Assembly: GCF_947179015.1 (NCBI RefSeq)
Contig: NZ_CAMXCM010000002.1
Location: 186,001-250,000, forward strand
Length of the DNA: 64,000 nucleotides
Reading direction: 5' to 3'
Source of the DNA: Commensalibacter communis
Lineage (GTDB): Bacteria; Pseudomonadota; Alphaproteobacteria; Acetobacterales; Acetobacteraceae
In this document: one piece after another, positions 26,574 to 36,195 of the stretch
How positions within the stretch are numbered: position 1 is the first letter of the stretch
How the letters are laid out: each line of letters opens with the position of its first letter
The notes under the pieces: model-generated
What the model saw: only the letters and a program-made list of their open reading frames with translations
What the model was told of the DNA's origin: nothing
The model's database searches: none
Made by a program: the position numbers and the translations under genes

Positions 26574-28417
26574 TATTTAACTTTAAGCAAATGTAAAACC
26601 TTTCTGATAATCTCTTTATTTATGTTAATTTCAAGTTCTCTTAATTTAAAAGATACATGTTTTTGAGATACTTTAATAGAAGCTTTTGATACACTCCAAA
26701 CAAGTAACTCATGAAGAGAAAATTTTTTATAGTGTCCCTTTAATCTATATTTCCAATATAAAGATCTGAATGGGTGGTTACAACTATATCTCCAAGGTTT
26801 CTTTTGGTCTGTGTAGTGAATAATGCCTATATTTTGTAAAGCATCCTCAGCGTCTTTCATAGAATATTTATATTCAAGATCATTATATTCCAGCATTCTA
26901 CTATTAATATTCCAACGTAAAGGAATAATTTTTGTTTTTTGAGAGTAAGTTATATTTAGTATATCTTGATCTTGAAGAGTGATTATTTCTTTATATTTAT
27001 AATAATTTTCAAAGTAATTTATAAAGATATTGCTAAATTCTTTTCTTATTTGTGCTAGATTAAATATCATAATCCCTGCATTAAAATAATTTGTGTCTGG
27101 CAGAGATAGTCGTCTTGCTTGGAGAATGCCACCTTCGTCTAACACAGCGCCAACGCACATATTATCTAATGGTTCTTCCCACAGTTCAGCGATATTGCCA
27201 TAGACAATGATATCTGAATCTAGATAAATAATTTTTTTAATGTCATCAGGCAGTAAATCTTGAATAGTTAATCGATAGTAAGTGTTTAAAGAAATATACT
27301 CTCTATTTAACGGAAGAGCATTAAATTGCTTCTTATTAATTTTAACGTAGTAAATACGAATATTTTGATTTTCAGCTTGTTTAATTATTTTTTTATTTTT
27401 ATTAGAGAGCTTTTCGTCATGTAAGATATAAATGTGTATAGATTGTTGGGGATGTGTATTTTGTATCATAGAGGTAATCACAGCATCGCCATGTGCTGCA
27501 TAATTATCATCGAAAGACATGCAAATATTAATCGGCTCTCTGACCAGTTTCTTGGTTGTTGGCGCCTTATGAGCTAATATTGCTCTTGAATCATATTTAG
27601 GTTTATCAAAAACACCAAAAGTAATTCCTAGAGTAGTCAATTTTAGTTTTGGGTATTGATTAGTGGCATAAATCACATAGCAATTAATTAATCTCTCCGC
27701 AATAAATCCCCATATTCTATACTGATATGCGTTATAGGATGAAATATCAATTCTTTTTTCTGCTTCAAATAATACACCGAAAAGGAAATCACAATATTCA
27801 TAAAAATATTCCTTTTTCATAATAGCAATATTACCAAAAAAACAATGCTTATTACTTAAAGTATCAAGTAAAGAAAAGTAAAATTGTGGGTATTTTGCTT
27901 TAACAATGTCAATAATAATATCTAGATCTTTACTATAATGTTCTTTTGCATAAAAATCATAACCAGTCATTAAATGATGGTTGGCTCCTACAGGGTGAAT
28001 ACCCCATATAGGGGCAGTCACAATGTCATATTGAGAACAAAAAGATTTTATGTTTTCAGAATCCCATCCACCATTCTCTATTTCTGCTTCTGAGATTTGG
28101 TTAATGATATAAAAGTTATTGTCATCTTTTTTAAAATGTAAATATCGACGATAATGCATTAATCCATAATAGTCAGCATCTAAATTTTTCCATGCCCAGT
28201 ATAAAGCTGTTAATTCACACCAGGATTTATTTTTGGCAGAGATATTATCTCCTGTATTGTCCCCAATACAATAATCCAAAGTTACTTTACTAATTTCTTT
28301 ACCAACTTGAATAGGAACAAAACACTCATTTTTAACATAAGGTGCTTCTTTATGATGGCACAGTAGGATTTTAACAGAGGGTTGTTTTTGTGGTAAATTA
28401 GGAAAATTATTATGCAT
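26570..28417 (-). CDS. Two-domain glycosyltransferase: DUF4422 plus GT8
   Basis: 615-residue fusion. Residues about 13-260 match DUF4422, a capsule or exopolysaccharide transferase-like domain: KILLCHHKE, then LTALYWAWKN, YYGLMHYRRYL and HHLMTGYDFY. Residues about 290-545 are a GT8 galactosyl/glucosyltransferase: FDDNYAAHGDAVITSM, the metal motif DSD in IIYLDSDIIVYG, FNAGIMIFNL, DQDILN and a HYTDQKKPW segment. No signal peptide or membrane helix, so it acts in the cytoplasm on surface-glycan precursors. Markedly AT-rich, and it sits alone between housekeeping genes, which suggests transfer. Confidence 0.85.
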   Translation of the reverse strand: MHNNFPNLPQKQPSVKILLCHHKEAPYVKNECFVPIQVGKEISKVTLDYCIGDNTGDNISAKNKSWCELTALYWAWKNLDADYYGLMHYRRYLHFKKDDNNFYIINQISEAEIENGGWDSENIKSFCSQYDIVTAPIWGIHPVGANHHLMTGYDFYAKEHYSKDLDIIIDIVKAKYPQFYFSLLDTLSNKHCFFGNIAIMKKEYFYEYCDFLFGVLFEAEKRIDISSYNAYQYRIWGFIAERLINCYVIYATNQYPKLKLTTLGITFGVFDKPKYDSRAILAHKAPTTKKLVREPINICMSFDDNYAAHGDAVITSMIQNTHPQQSIHIYILHDEKLSNKNKKIIKQAENQNIRIYYVKINKKQFNALPLNREYISLNTYYRLTIQDLLPDDIKKIIYLDSDIIVYGNIAELWEEPLDNMCVGAVLDEGGILQARRLSLPDTNYFNAGIMIFNLAQIRKEFSNIFINYFENYYKYKEIITLQDQDILNITYSQKTKIIPLRWNINSRMLEYNDLEYKYSMKDAEDALQNIGIIHYTDQKKPWRYSCNHPFRSLYWKYRLKGHYKKFSLHELLVWSVSKASIKVSQKHVSFKLRELEININKEIIRKVLHLLKVKY

Positions 28418-28550
28418 ACGGAGTAATACCTTGGGTTAATTTTTAATTAAATATAGGTTGTATAAAACAGATTTATTAAGACAGCAATCCATTGTTATAT
28501 TGTTATTTTTAAATATACATAATCATTTCCAAAAAATTGATGTTTTTTTT

Positions 28551-30209
28551 TCATCTATTATATTGTGGCTCACAAATTTCCGACCATTTTAGATATTGTG
28601 TGTAAATAGCTTCATACTCTTTGGCTCTTTGCAGATCAGGTGTCATTGTTTGAGCAATGGGGCTGGCCATATGTTGTTGAGCTTCTGTTACATTTTTATA
28701 TAGTCCCGCGGCGACAGCGCCAAAAATAGCACCTCCAAGCGCACAGCATTGATCGGATTCAGAAATTTCGATGGGACGGTTCATTACGTCAGCACAAACT
28801 TGCATAATCACGGGTGATTTTTTGGCGATTCCACCAATGGCCATTACGGTATGAATAGGAATATCTTGTTCAATGAAACATTCCATAATGGCACGCGCCC
28901 CACAAGCTGTGGCAACGACAAGGCTTCCGAAAAGAGTAGGGGCATCACTGGCCAAAGTCATACCTGTGATTGTGCCTTTCATTCGTTGATTAGCATAAGG
29001 GGTTCTGCGTCCGTTAAACCAATCCAGAGCAATCGGCAAGTGATTTAAATCAATGTGCGTAAACCATTCTTGTGCAAGATCATTTAAAAGGGTTTTTTCT
29101 GCTTGTTCTAATTCTTGAGGATCGGAAATATGTTTTTTTAATTGTTGTAATGGCCAAGAAAGTAACCGTTGGTACCATGCAAAGATATCGCCGAAAGCGG
29201 ATTGCCCCGCTTCAAAACCGATATAACCTGGAACGACACTGCCATTGACTTGACCGCAAATGCCTTTGATAAAGCGATCAGTGACCAGCTCTTTTTCTGC
29301 TGTTAGCATATCACAAGTCGATGTCCCAATCACCTTGACCAAAGAATAAGGTTTAGCAGCAGCGCCCACCGCACCAATATGGGAATCAATACCGCCACCA
29401 GCAATAACCACTTTTTCTGAGAGTCCTAATTTTTCAGCCCATTCAGCGGTTAAGGTGCCAACAGGAACCTCCGCAGTATATGTATCTGTAAATAAAGGAT
29501 AGGGTAACTCCTCAACCAATGAAGGGTCAAGGTCTTTGAAAAACTCATAGGAAGGTAATCCATTCCAATGTTCATTCCATAAACATTTATGTCCTGCAGC
29601 ACAACGGCTACGTTTAATATCTTGAGGTGCGGTTGTTCCAGAAAGTAACGCTGGCACCCAATCCGAACACTCGATCCATGAAGCAGCAGCTTTTTTTACA
29701 GCTTCATCTTGTTTAAAAATATGTAAGATTTTTGACCAAAACCATTCCGAAGAGTAAACACCACCACATCCTTTTAAGTATTCTGAATGCTGTGGTTGCT
29801 CGCATAGCTTATTAATCGCCTCTGCTTCTTCAATGGCGGTATGATCTTTCCATAAAATAAACATGGCATTGGGATTATCGGCAAATTCAGGTAGCAGTGC
29901 CAAGACTTGCCCTTTTTCATTGATCGGGGCTGGGGATGAACCTGTTGCATCGACACCAATTGAAATCACATGATCGGCAGCAGAACCCAGTTGTTGAACC
30001 ACAGATTGAATGGCTTTAGTAAACGATTCAATAAAATCCAGAGGATGTTGTCGAAATTGATTTTTTAATGGAACACAATATTGTCCTTGTTTCCATCGGG
30101 GATAATAAACGACTTCTGTGGCAAGCTCTGTCCCTGATGAACAATCGACGGCTAGCGCACGCACAGAGTCACTACCGAAATCTAGACCAATTGAAATTGC
30201 ATTTGTCAT
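28551..30209 (-). CDS. araB: Ribulokinase
   Basis: 552-residue FGGY-family sugar kinase, the length of Ara[16 protein letters not shown] at residues 8-22 is the N-terminal ATP-binding signature, and a central [14 protein letters not shown] lies in the second actin-like domain. AraB phosphorylates L-ribulose, D-ribulose and some other ketopentoses. No araA, araD or transporter is adjacent, so it may act on free ribulose in the pentose pathway common to acetic acid bacteria. No partner gene close enough to form an operon. Assignment to ribulokinase rather than another pentulose kinase rests on length and sequence. Confidence 0.85.
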   Translation of the reverse strand: MTNAISIGLDFGSDSVRALAVDCSSGTELATEVVYYPRWKQGQYCVPLKNQFRQHPLDFIESFTKAIQSVVQQLGSAADHVISIGVDATGSSPAPINEKGQVLALLPEFADNPNAMFILWKDHTAIEEAEAINKLCEQPQHSEYLKGCGGVYSSEWFWSKILHIFKQDEAVKKAAASWIECSDWVPALLSGTTAPQDIKRSRCAAGHKCLWNEHWNGLPSYEFFKDLDPSLVEELPYPLFTDTYTAEVPVGTLTAEWAEKLGLSEKVVIAGGGIDSHIGAVGAAAKPYSLVKVIGTSTCDMLTAEKELVTDRFIKGICGQVNGSVVPGYIGFEAGQSAFGDIFAWYQRLLSWPLQQLKKHISDPQELEQAEKTLLNDLAQEWFTHIDLNHLPIALDWFNGRRTPYANQRMKGTITGMTLASDAPTLFGSLVVATACGARAIMECFIEQDIPIHTVMAIGGIAKKSPVIMQVCADVMNRPIEISESDQCCALGGAIFGAVAAGLYKNVTEAQQHMASPIAQTMTPDLQRAKEYEAIYTQYLKWSEICEPQYNR

Positions 30210-30303
30210 TTTATATAGGTTCCAACGTATAATGATTTAAAGTGCAGTGTATCGTTATTCATTCAAAAAAATAAGACAATGCAGCTTAATCACAAAAATG
30301 TTA

Positions 30304-30771
30304 TCATATTGGTCGTGTAACCATCAGCCAAAAAATTAATAAAAAACACAGAAAGGTTGGCCATCCCAAAGCAAACCACCATTTAAAGTAACTCCACCCT
30401 TTTTGGGGAAATGGAATTTGTTGTTCATATGCAATTTGTGCCAACTCGGCGATATGGATTTGGAGTTGCACAACAATAATCCATAAAATAATGGACAGAC
30501 TATATAAGATAATGCTCCAAACAACCCATAACGTCGAAAATGGGATATGCATTATATGGACTAAGATGATCCCAGTGACGGCTTGTATGATGGCACTGGG
30601 TAATGTCATAAACCAATCTGCTTTGACAACCCGTTGAGAGGCTAGCGCCATGTCTTTGGGATGCCTTCGGATAAAGGCATCAACCATTACAATTGCTGTG
30701 ATGATTCCCGATGCAAATAGAACTGTGGCACTTAATACATGGATAAAGACAAAGAGTGAAAAGATGCTCAT
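30304..30771 (-). CDS. DUF2269 family membrane protein (second copy)
   Basis: Integral membrane protein of about 155 residues with four predicted helices, spread along the sequence, and a Lys/Arg segment (FIRRHPKDMAL) between the first two. The pattern fits DUF2269. The start used is ATG 30771, which has a TGGA ribosome site; ATG 30783 is four codons earlier without one. Last gene of a three-gene operon with another DUF2269 protein and an SDR/DoxX fusion. The operon is common in proteobacteria but its function is unknown. Confidence 0.7.
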   Translation of the reverse strand: MSIFSLFVFIHVLSATVLFASGIITAIVMVDAFIRRHPKDMALASQRVVKADWFMTLPSAIIQAVTGIILVHIMHIPFSTLWVVWSIILYSLSIILWIIVVQLQIHIAELAQIAYEQQIPFPQKGWSYFKWWFALGWPTFLCFLLIFWLMVTRPI

Positions 30772-30775
30772 AGGT

Positions 30776-31207
30776 TCATCCAATAATAGGCTGTTTAAAA
30801 ATCATTGCTGCCATTGCCAAGGCAAATCCAATCCAGCCTATACCGCTTAGTAAGCAGCCTATTTTTAAAAAAATTGGTTTTTCTTGAAAAGGCAGTGATA
30901 AACATAAATAGGCTAACAATAAACATAGCCCTCCTAAAAGGACACCTGTAATAATTGCAAAAATAATCCAAGGTTCAGTCATGGAAATAGTGCTGAAATG
31001 GCTTAGAAAGAAACCTGAAATTATCAGGATCACTAGGGCGGGCATAAATAAAATAAAACTGGCAATTACAGAAGTGATTTGAAGTTGCAAACTTTGTGTT
31101 TGTTGGCCTTGTTTTAATAATAAAATCGTATGAATAAAGATTCCAAATCCCATGCCTGTCACCATAACAGCGCATAAAACATGCAGTGTTTTTAATAGTC
31201 CGATCAT
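30776..31207 (-). CDS. DUF2269 family membrane protein (first copy)
   Basis: 143-residue protein with four hydrophobic helices (about residues 5-30, 44-68, 78-103 and 112-138). It opens with LLKTLHVLCAVMVTGMGFG, a typical DUF2269 helix. It starts directly after the stop codon of the SDR/DoxX gene (TAAATG), so translation is coupled. It and the next gene are distant relatives, probably forming a paired membrane complex with the SDR protein's own membrane domain. Confidence 0.7.
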   Translation of the reverse strand: MIGLLKTLHVLCAVMVTGMGFGIFIHTILLLKQGQQTQSLQLQITSVIASFILFMPALVILIISGFFLSHFSTISMTEPWIIFAIITGVLLGGLCLLLAYLCLSLPFQEKPIFLKIGCLLSGIGWIGFALAMAAMIFKQPIIG

Positions 31208-32503
31208 TTATCGATCATTCGCTATGGATAACATAATCCCAATTAATCCAATAACAGCAATATTTTTCAGCAATGACCCGAATAGATCAAACCATAAAGC
31301 AGGTGAAACAACAGTTAATCCGACCGTATAGAGAATGACTAATGCGAGTTGGGACAACCATAATTTATTTGACCATTTTCCAAGTAAAATTTTAACTGCA
31401 AAATAAACATCTATGATTGAAAATAGATAAACCAGATAGAGTGAAAAAGGGCTGGCAGCAATAAATTGTGGCAGGATGGTGCGTAAATGTTCTGGGGTTG
31501 TCATAAAGCCTGCAATTGCCGATCCTAGCCAAATCAAGGCAAGAAATAAAGCAAGTAAAGGTCGAGCTAAAAATAATTTGCTGTGCCAACGATCCTGTAC
31601 AAAAGAGGGATGCGTCTGATACACTTTATCCATAGAACGCATATTGATTCCCAAACTATTCTTTTGCTCTTCTGGAATAATAAAATCGGTATTTAGTTGG
31701 CTGACAACCGCTGTAGAAAATCCCCATAGTGGGAAATAATCGCCAATTTTCCCCATTATTTTTGCACCGATCAATGGCATAGATATGATCTTACAAGGAT
31801 TGATCCCTAACCACCGTCGTGTTTTTTGTAAAATATTTGCAAAATTTAATGTTTCAGGACCAGCAATTGAAAGGGTTTGAAAATTTTGCTCAGCAGGTAA
31901 AGATGATGTGCATGCTTTTAAAGCAATTTTAGCCAAATCAAACGCCCAAAGCGGTTGGAATTTTTGCTTGCCTCCATTGGGTAACAAAGCAGCAAATGGC
32001 ATAGCGCATAACCCTCTTAACGCACTACTGCCGCCATAACTGCCTGTGGAATATACAAAAGAAGCGCGCAGAATGATGCTCTCTATGTTTGATTGGCATA
32101 AAAGCTGCTCGCCCTTTAATTTTGTATCTGCATATTCACTGGTAATATTTTCTTCTAAGGATAGCGCAGAAATATGGACAATTCTGTTGATATTGGTTTG
32201 TTTACAAGCAGCGATTAATGTTTCTATTAATTGAATATGTGCATCATTTGCCAATGTTGTGCCTGGTTTGCCAAGAACACCAATGGTATTAATCACAGCA
32301 TCGCAACTTTGTAATGCTTCAACAAATTGCTGAGAAGAGGAGATGCCTGCAATAATTTTAAAACATTGTGCATCAGGAAAGATCATTTTGGCACGCTCTG
32401 CATCGCGGCACCCAATAACGACTTGATGATTTTCTGCAATCAAAGTGCTGACAATATGAGATCCAATAAATCCGGTGCCGCCTAATACACAAATTTTCAT
32501 CAT
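31208..32503 (-). CDS. SDR-family oxidoreductase with C-terminal DoxX-like membrane domain
   Basis: 431 residues from ATG 32503, which follows AAGGA. Residues 1 to about 300 form an extended/atypical SDR (NAD-epimerase type): VLGGTGFIGSHIV at the N-terminus, then HISALSLEE and a degenerate YADTK in place of YxxxK. Residues about 310-431 form a four-helix DoxX-like domain. The same fusion recurs in proteobacteria upstream of DUF2269 genes. Role unknown; it may link a nucleotide-binding domain to the membrane. An in-frame ATG at 32527 lies eight codons upstream without a ribosome site. Confidence 0.8.
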   Translation of the reverse strand: MMKICVLGGTGFIGSHIVSTLIAENHQVVIGCRDAERAKMIFPDAQCFKIIAGISSSQQFVEALQSCDAVINTIGVLGKPGTTLANDAHIQLIETLIAACKQTNINRIVHISALSLEENITSEYADTKLKGEQLLCQSNIESIILRASFVYSTGSYGGSSALRGLCAMPFAALLPNGGKQKFQPLWAFDLAKIALKACTSSLPAEQNFQTLSIAGPETLNFANILQKTRRWLGINPCKIISMPLIGAKIMGKIGDYFPLWGFSTAVVSQLNTDFIIPEEQKNSLGINMRSMDKVYQTHPSFVQDRWHSKLFLARPLLALFLALIWLGSAIAGFMTTPEHLRTILPQFIAASPFSLYLVYLFSIIDVYFAVKILLGKWSNKLWLSQLALVILYTVGLTVVSPALWFDLFGSLLKNIAVIGLIGIMLSIANDR

Positions 32504-32857
32504 TTTTTCCTTAGGATTACAAGTCATTGCTTGAAAGTTATAAGTATAGAGGGAAATGAGATATTTGTATATTTAGAAAATATGGGGTTAATACAGAACA
32601 AAATACTCATCAGTAAAATCTATCTTTATATGGGTAATATAGGAATAATATCCAATAGGAATCTGTTGTTGAATGAACTGAATTTTAAATTCAGATGCCG
32701 AGAGTTTTCATTTGTTGAATAGTATACTTACTTAATGATGATTGTTTAAATCGTAAGAGATCGTGATATGATACGACCATCTATTATGAAAAACTATTTA
32801 TAGCATTTACTTTATAAAAATAAATGAAGCATCTCGGAATAAAGAAAGTGATTTTTA
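32504..32857. other. Divergent intergenic region (DoxX fusion / DUF2130)
   Basis: 354 AT-rich bases between divergent genes. It includes a 17-base palindrome CTGAATTTTAAATTCAG at 32678-32694, and no convincing ORF or known RNA. Promoters for both genes are probably here. Confidence 0.55.
32678..32694. promoter_or_regulatory. Palindrome in the DUF2130 upstream region
   Basis: Inverted repeat CTGAATTT-T-AAATTCAG, symmetric around one base, 163 bases before the DUF2130 start. Either an operator or a chance AT-rich palindrome. Confidence 0.3.
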
Positions 32858-34129
32858 ATGACTGAACCTGTAATTAGTTGCCCGCATTGTCATACAGATA
32901 TTTTATTAACTGAATCACTGGCAGCTCCTTTAGTCATGGCAACTAAACAAGAATACGAACACAAGACCTCAGAATTTATGAAAAAGATCTCGGAACGAGA
33001 GCAGGTTTTACGGTCTAGAGAAAATGAGTTACAACAAACCAAACAAAATATTGCCAAAGAAATTGAGGAAAAAGTTGCTTGCTCCTTGGAGAATGAGAAA
33101 GCAAAATTAATCGAAGAGGCGAGACTCAAGTTACAAAAACAAAATGCAGACGAGTTAAATCGAAGAGCATCCGAGATTAAAGAGTTAGAAAATTTATTAA
33201 AAACAAATAATGAGAAGTTACAAGAAGCTCAACAATCACAAGCCGAATTTCTGAAAAAGCAGCGTGAGTTAGAAGACCAAAAAAGAGAATTAGAACTGAC
33301 CGTTGAAAAACGTGTGCAACAAAATGTCCAAGCAATTCACGAGAAAGCTCGTAAGGAAATAGAAGATAATTTTCAGTTAAAATTTTCTGAAAAAGAACAG
33401 CAAATTGCCTCCATGCAACGCAAAATTGAAGAGCTGAAACAAAAGGCAGAACAAGGTTCTCAACAATTACAAGGCGAAGTCCAAGAGCTGCTTTTGGAAC
33501 AAGCACTTCAATCTCAGTTTTATATGGATCAAATTGCGCCCGTTCCCAAAGGAGAATTCGGTGGGGATGTTTTGCAGCATGTGCTCAATCCTCATGGGGT
33601 CGATTGTGGATTAATGATTTGGGAGGCTAAACGAACCAAGCATTGGAATAATGAATGGTTAATGAAATTAAAAGACGACCAACGTGCAGCCAAAGCCGAT
33701 ATTGCCATTATTATCAGTCATGCGCTGCCTCAGAATGTTGAAACTTTTGAGTGTATCGAGGGCGTATGGGTTATTCATCCCAAAGTTATTCTTCCTGTAG
33801 CAACATTACTCAGAGAATCCTTGATACAAATTCATTTCGCACGTCAAAGCGCAAAAGGACAGGAGACCAAAGCGGGAATGATTTATGATTATTTGACTGG
33901 TACTCGTTTTCGCCAACGTGTTGAGGCAATTGTTGAAGCATTCATATCCATGCAAGAAGATTTAAACAAAGAAAAGAAAGTCATCACAAAACAATGGGCC
34001 AAACGAGAAGAGCAAATTAATCGTGTGATGCAATCAACGATTGGCATGTATGGTGATTTACAAGGGATCGTTGGGCAGTCCTTACAAGAGATCGAAGGGC
34101 TAGAGTTAGATTCTTTGTTATTGGAATAA
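32858..34129 (+). CDS. DUF2130 domain-containing coiled-coil protein
   Basis: 423 residues. Two Cys (CPHC, residues 8-11) at the N-terminus suggest half a zinc ribbon. A long Glu/Lys/Gln coiled coil follows (about residues 30-215), then the DUF2130 domain with FGGDVLQHVLN, CGLMIWEAKRTKHWNNEW and LKDDQRAAKADIAIIIS. The Asp ... Glu-x-Lys arrangement in the domain resembles a PD-(D/E)xK nuclease site; that is an inference. The family is found across bacteria and has no known function. Single gene with its own start (ATG 32858). It ends at a weak convergent hairpin region before the CHAP gene. Confidence 0.8.
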   Translation: MTEPVISCPHCHTDILLTESLAAPLVMATKQEYEHKTSEFMKKISEREQVLRSRENELQQTKQNIAKEIEEKVACSLENEKAKLIEEARLKLQKQNADELNRRASEIKELENLLKTNNEKLQEAQQSQAEFLKKQRELEDQKRELELTVEKRVQQNVQAIHEKARKEIEDNFQLKFSEKEQQIASMQRKIEELKQKAEQGSQQLQGEVQELLLEQALQSQFYMDQIAPVPKGEFGGDVLQHVLNPHGVDCGLMIWEAKRTKHWNNEWLMKLKDDQRAAKADIAIIISHALPQNVETFECIEGVWVIHPKVILPVATLLRESLIQIHFARQSAKGQETKAGMIYDYLTGTRFRQRVEAIVEAFISMQEDLNKEKKVITKQWAKREEQINRVMQSTIGMYGDLQGIVGQSLQEIEGLELDSLLLE

Positions 34130-34191
34130 TATTGTGGGATAGGGGGCATTCTTCAAAAACCAAGTAATCGATTATTTTGAATGCTCTATTG

Positions 34192-34731
34192 CTAAGCTTG
34201 ATTTGTGGTGTTTCGATAGGTCACACGACTTGTAGTAAACGGGCCTGGGTTTTGTTGAATAATTTCGATGTTATGGTCTGTAACCTTAGAAATAATCGCC
34301 ACACGCCCATAAGGATTCAAAAGATACCCTTTGAAAATCAATAAATCACCAATTTGAGGCTGGACAGTGCCATTATCAAATTGCAATAACCCTCTGGCAC
34401 AATTTATTTGACCAGAAGGAGTCTTCATATCAAGGAAATCTTTGGCGTTTACTTGAGCTTCTAGTATTTTATGATGATAGAATTCGTAATAATAGCGTTT
34501 AACAAATTCTACACATTGATATTTTAATCCTAGATTATATCCATCAGGAGCCAGATTGCGCCCTGTAACATTGTTCATGCCACCGTTATAATAGACTTTA
34601 ACGCTATTTAATTCGTCAATCACCTCACCTACATGGTGAGAAGGATTGAAATTAACATGTGTAAATGCCCAATAGGATGAAAAACATAAGAAGCCAATTA
34701 TTAAAATAATTGTAACTATGTATTTTTTCAT
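34192..34731 (-). CDS. CHAP-domain protein with a substituted catalytic His
   Basis: 179 residues: a signal anchor (hydrophobic residues 4-22) and a CHAP amidase/peptidase domain. The nucleophile Cys73 in LKYQCVEFVKRYYYE is present, but the catalytic His, normally in a GHVAI motif, is Arg143 here (PYGRVAIISKV; codon CGT at 34303-34305 versus CAT expected). The downstream IEIIQQNPG segment is normal and resembles glutathionylspermidine amidase. Members hydrolyse peptidoglycan amides or glutathionylspermidine; this one may be inactive or repurposed. It lies 28 bases downstream of gshA on the same strand. Confidence 0.75.
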   Translation of the reverse strand: MKKYIVTIILIIGFLCFSSYWAFTHVNFNPSHHVGEVIDELNSVKVYYNGGMNNVTGRNLAPDGYNLGLKYQCVEFVKRYYYEFYHHKILEAQVNAKDFLDMKTPSGQINCARGLLQFDNGTVQPQIGDLLIFKGYLLNPYGRVAIISKVTDHNIEIIQQNPGPFTTSRVTYRNTTNQA

Positions 34732-34759
34732 TATAAGGCATCACAACAAGGGACTAAGA

Positions 34760-36145
34760 CTATATCTTCGCTTCGTCTAGAATATGCTTTACATCGCCTT
34801 GCCAAACAGTTGCATAACGTTGTAACCAATATTCTGCTTGTGTAGGACCACCGTTACTGATTTCATGTAGGGGATTTAAATAAATTTGCTCATCTTGTCC
34901 CGCAGGATTTTGAATATTGCGTTTTTTTAATCCTTGCATGGATAAAGCAAGCACGCGTTTCGCAAAATGACGAAGATTTTCTTTTCCCAATAAGACAGAT
35001 AATCCACTTTTAGTAACTTGAGAACGAAGCTCGATATAATCTTGCCACCTATATTCTTTAACTAAGTCCTCTGCGGCTATTAAGGTTTCTGGGTCATATA
35101 GTAATCCAGTCCAAAACGCAGACATTGCCAACATCATTTCGGGTGATCCTGCATCAGCACCACGCATTTCGATATATTGTTTTAAGCGAACATCAGGAAA
35201 AGCGGTGGTGATATGATTTTTAAAATCACCCATAGTGACTTGTTCGTTTTCAAATCCTTTGGGGGCTTTGCCGTTTAACCAATCTCGAAAAGATTCCCCT
35301 GCAACATCGATCATTTTTTCATCACGAATGACGAAATACATCGGTACGTCCAGTAGCCATTCTACATATTGTTCAAAACCGAAATTTGTTTCAAAAAAAG
35401 AGGCTGGCATTCCAGAACGATGATTGTCGGTATCTGTCCAAATATGCGCACGAGTAGATTGATATCCGCTGGGTTTTCCTTCGTAAAAAGGAGAATTCGC
35501 AAAAAGGGCGGTGGCTAGGGGTTGTAAAGCCAATGAAACACGCATTTTACGTGCCATATCTTCTTCGGAAGAAAAATCAAGATTGACTTGAACGGTACAA
35601 GTTCTGGTCATCATATCCAACCCTAAGGTGCCAACTTTGGGCATATAGGCTTTCATGATTTTATAACGTTCTTTAGGCATCCAAGGCATTTGATCGCGTG
35701 TAGCAAATGGATGAAAGCCAAGAGGAGCAAAACCAATATTCAAAGGATCAGCAGCTTGATGCACATCTTGGAAATGGGCTTCCATTTCTTGCTTGGCTTC
35801 ATGCAGATTGCTGACGGGTGCGCCTGATAATTCAAACTGTCCTGCTGGTTCCAAAGAAACAGCGCCACGATCCGTATCAAATCCAATAATGTTCTCTTTG
35901 TCAAAAACGCCTTTCCACTCGGGATGGCTTTGATGCATCGAGGTCAGAATGGATTGGATACCATTGGGTTCATAAGCAGGCGGTAATAAATAGCGAGGGT
36001 CTTCTTGGTTAAGAATAAACCCAAACTTCTCATGTTCAGTACCAATCCGCCATTTATGAATGGGCTTACAGCCTTCAGCTAAATGTTCGGCTAACTGAGT
36101 GGTTGAGGTAATTGGTGTTTGATCTTGATCTAAAATACTGGACAT
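34760..36145 (-). CDS. gshA: Glutamate-cysteine ligase
   Basis: 461-residue plant/alphaproteobacterial-type enzyme (EgtA/GshA superfamily). It starts within the conserved KWRIGTEHEKFGF block (residues 31-43), and the YMPKVGTLGLDMMTRTCTVQ block lies near residue 175. It joins glutamate and cysteine, the first and rate-limiting step of glutathione synthesis. The partner gshB is not in the window. It is followed 28 bases downstream by the CHAP gene and preceded by rsmE with 50 bases between, all on the minus strand, so one long operon is plausible. Confidence 0.92.
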   Translation of the reverse strand: MSSILDQDQTPITSTTQLAEHLAEGCKPIHKWRIGTEHEKFGFILNQEDPRYLLPPAYEPNGIQSILTSMHQSHPEWKGVFDKENIIGFDTDRGAVSLEPAGQFELSGAPVSNLHEAKQEMEAHFQDVHQAADPLNIGFAPLGFHPFATRDQMPWMPKERYKIMKAYMPKVGTLGLDMMTRTCTVQVNLDFSSEEDMARKMRVSLALQPLATALFANSPFYEGKPSGYQSTRAHIWTDTDNHRSGMPASFFETNFGFEQYVEWLLDVPMYFVIRDEKMIDVAGESFRDWLNGKAPKGFENEQVTMGDFKNHITTAFPDVRLKQYIEMRGADAGSPEMMLAMSAFWTGLLYDPETLIAAEDLVKEYRWQDYIELRSQVTKSGLSVLLGKENLRHFAKRVLALSMQGLKKRNIQNPAGQDEQIYLNPLHEISNGGPTQAEYWLQRYATVWQGDVKHILDEAKI

Positions 36146-36195
36146 TCACAACTATCTGTTCTGGTCAAAAGGATAACGACAGGAAACATTATTTT

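Noticed and set aside
30572-30771. Opposite-strand and overlapping small ORFs across the window
   Set aside because: The many open frames of 60-110 codons lying antisense to real genes (for example over gshA, the glycosyltransferase, metZ, waaA) have no ribosome sites, composition or family similarity.
32531-32722. 63-codon plus-strand ORF upstream of DUF2130
   Set aside because: No ribosome site, low-complexity AT-rich composition and no family resemblance; treated as chance.
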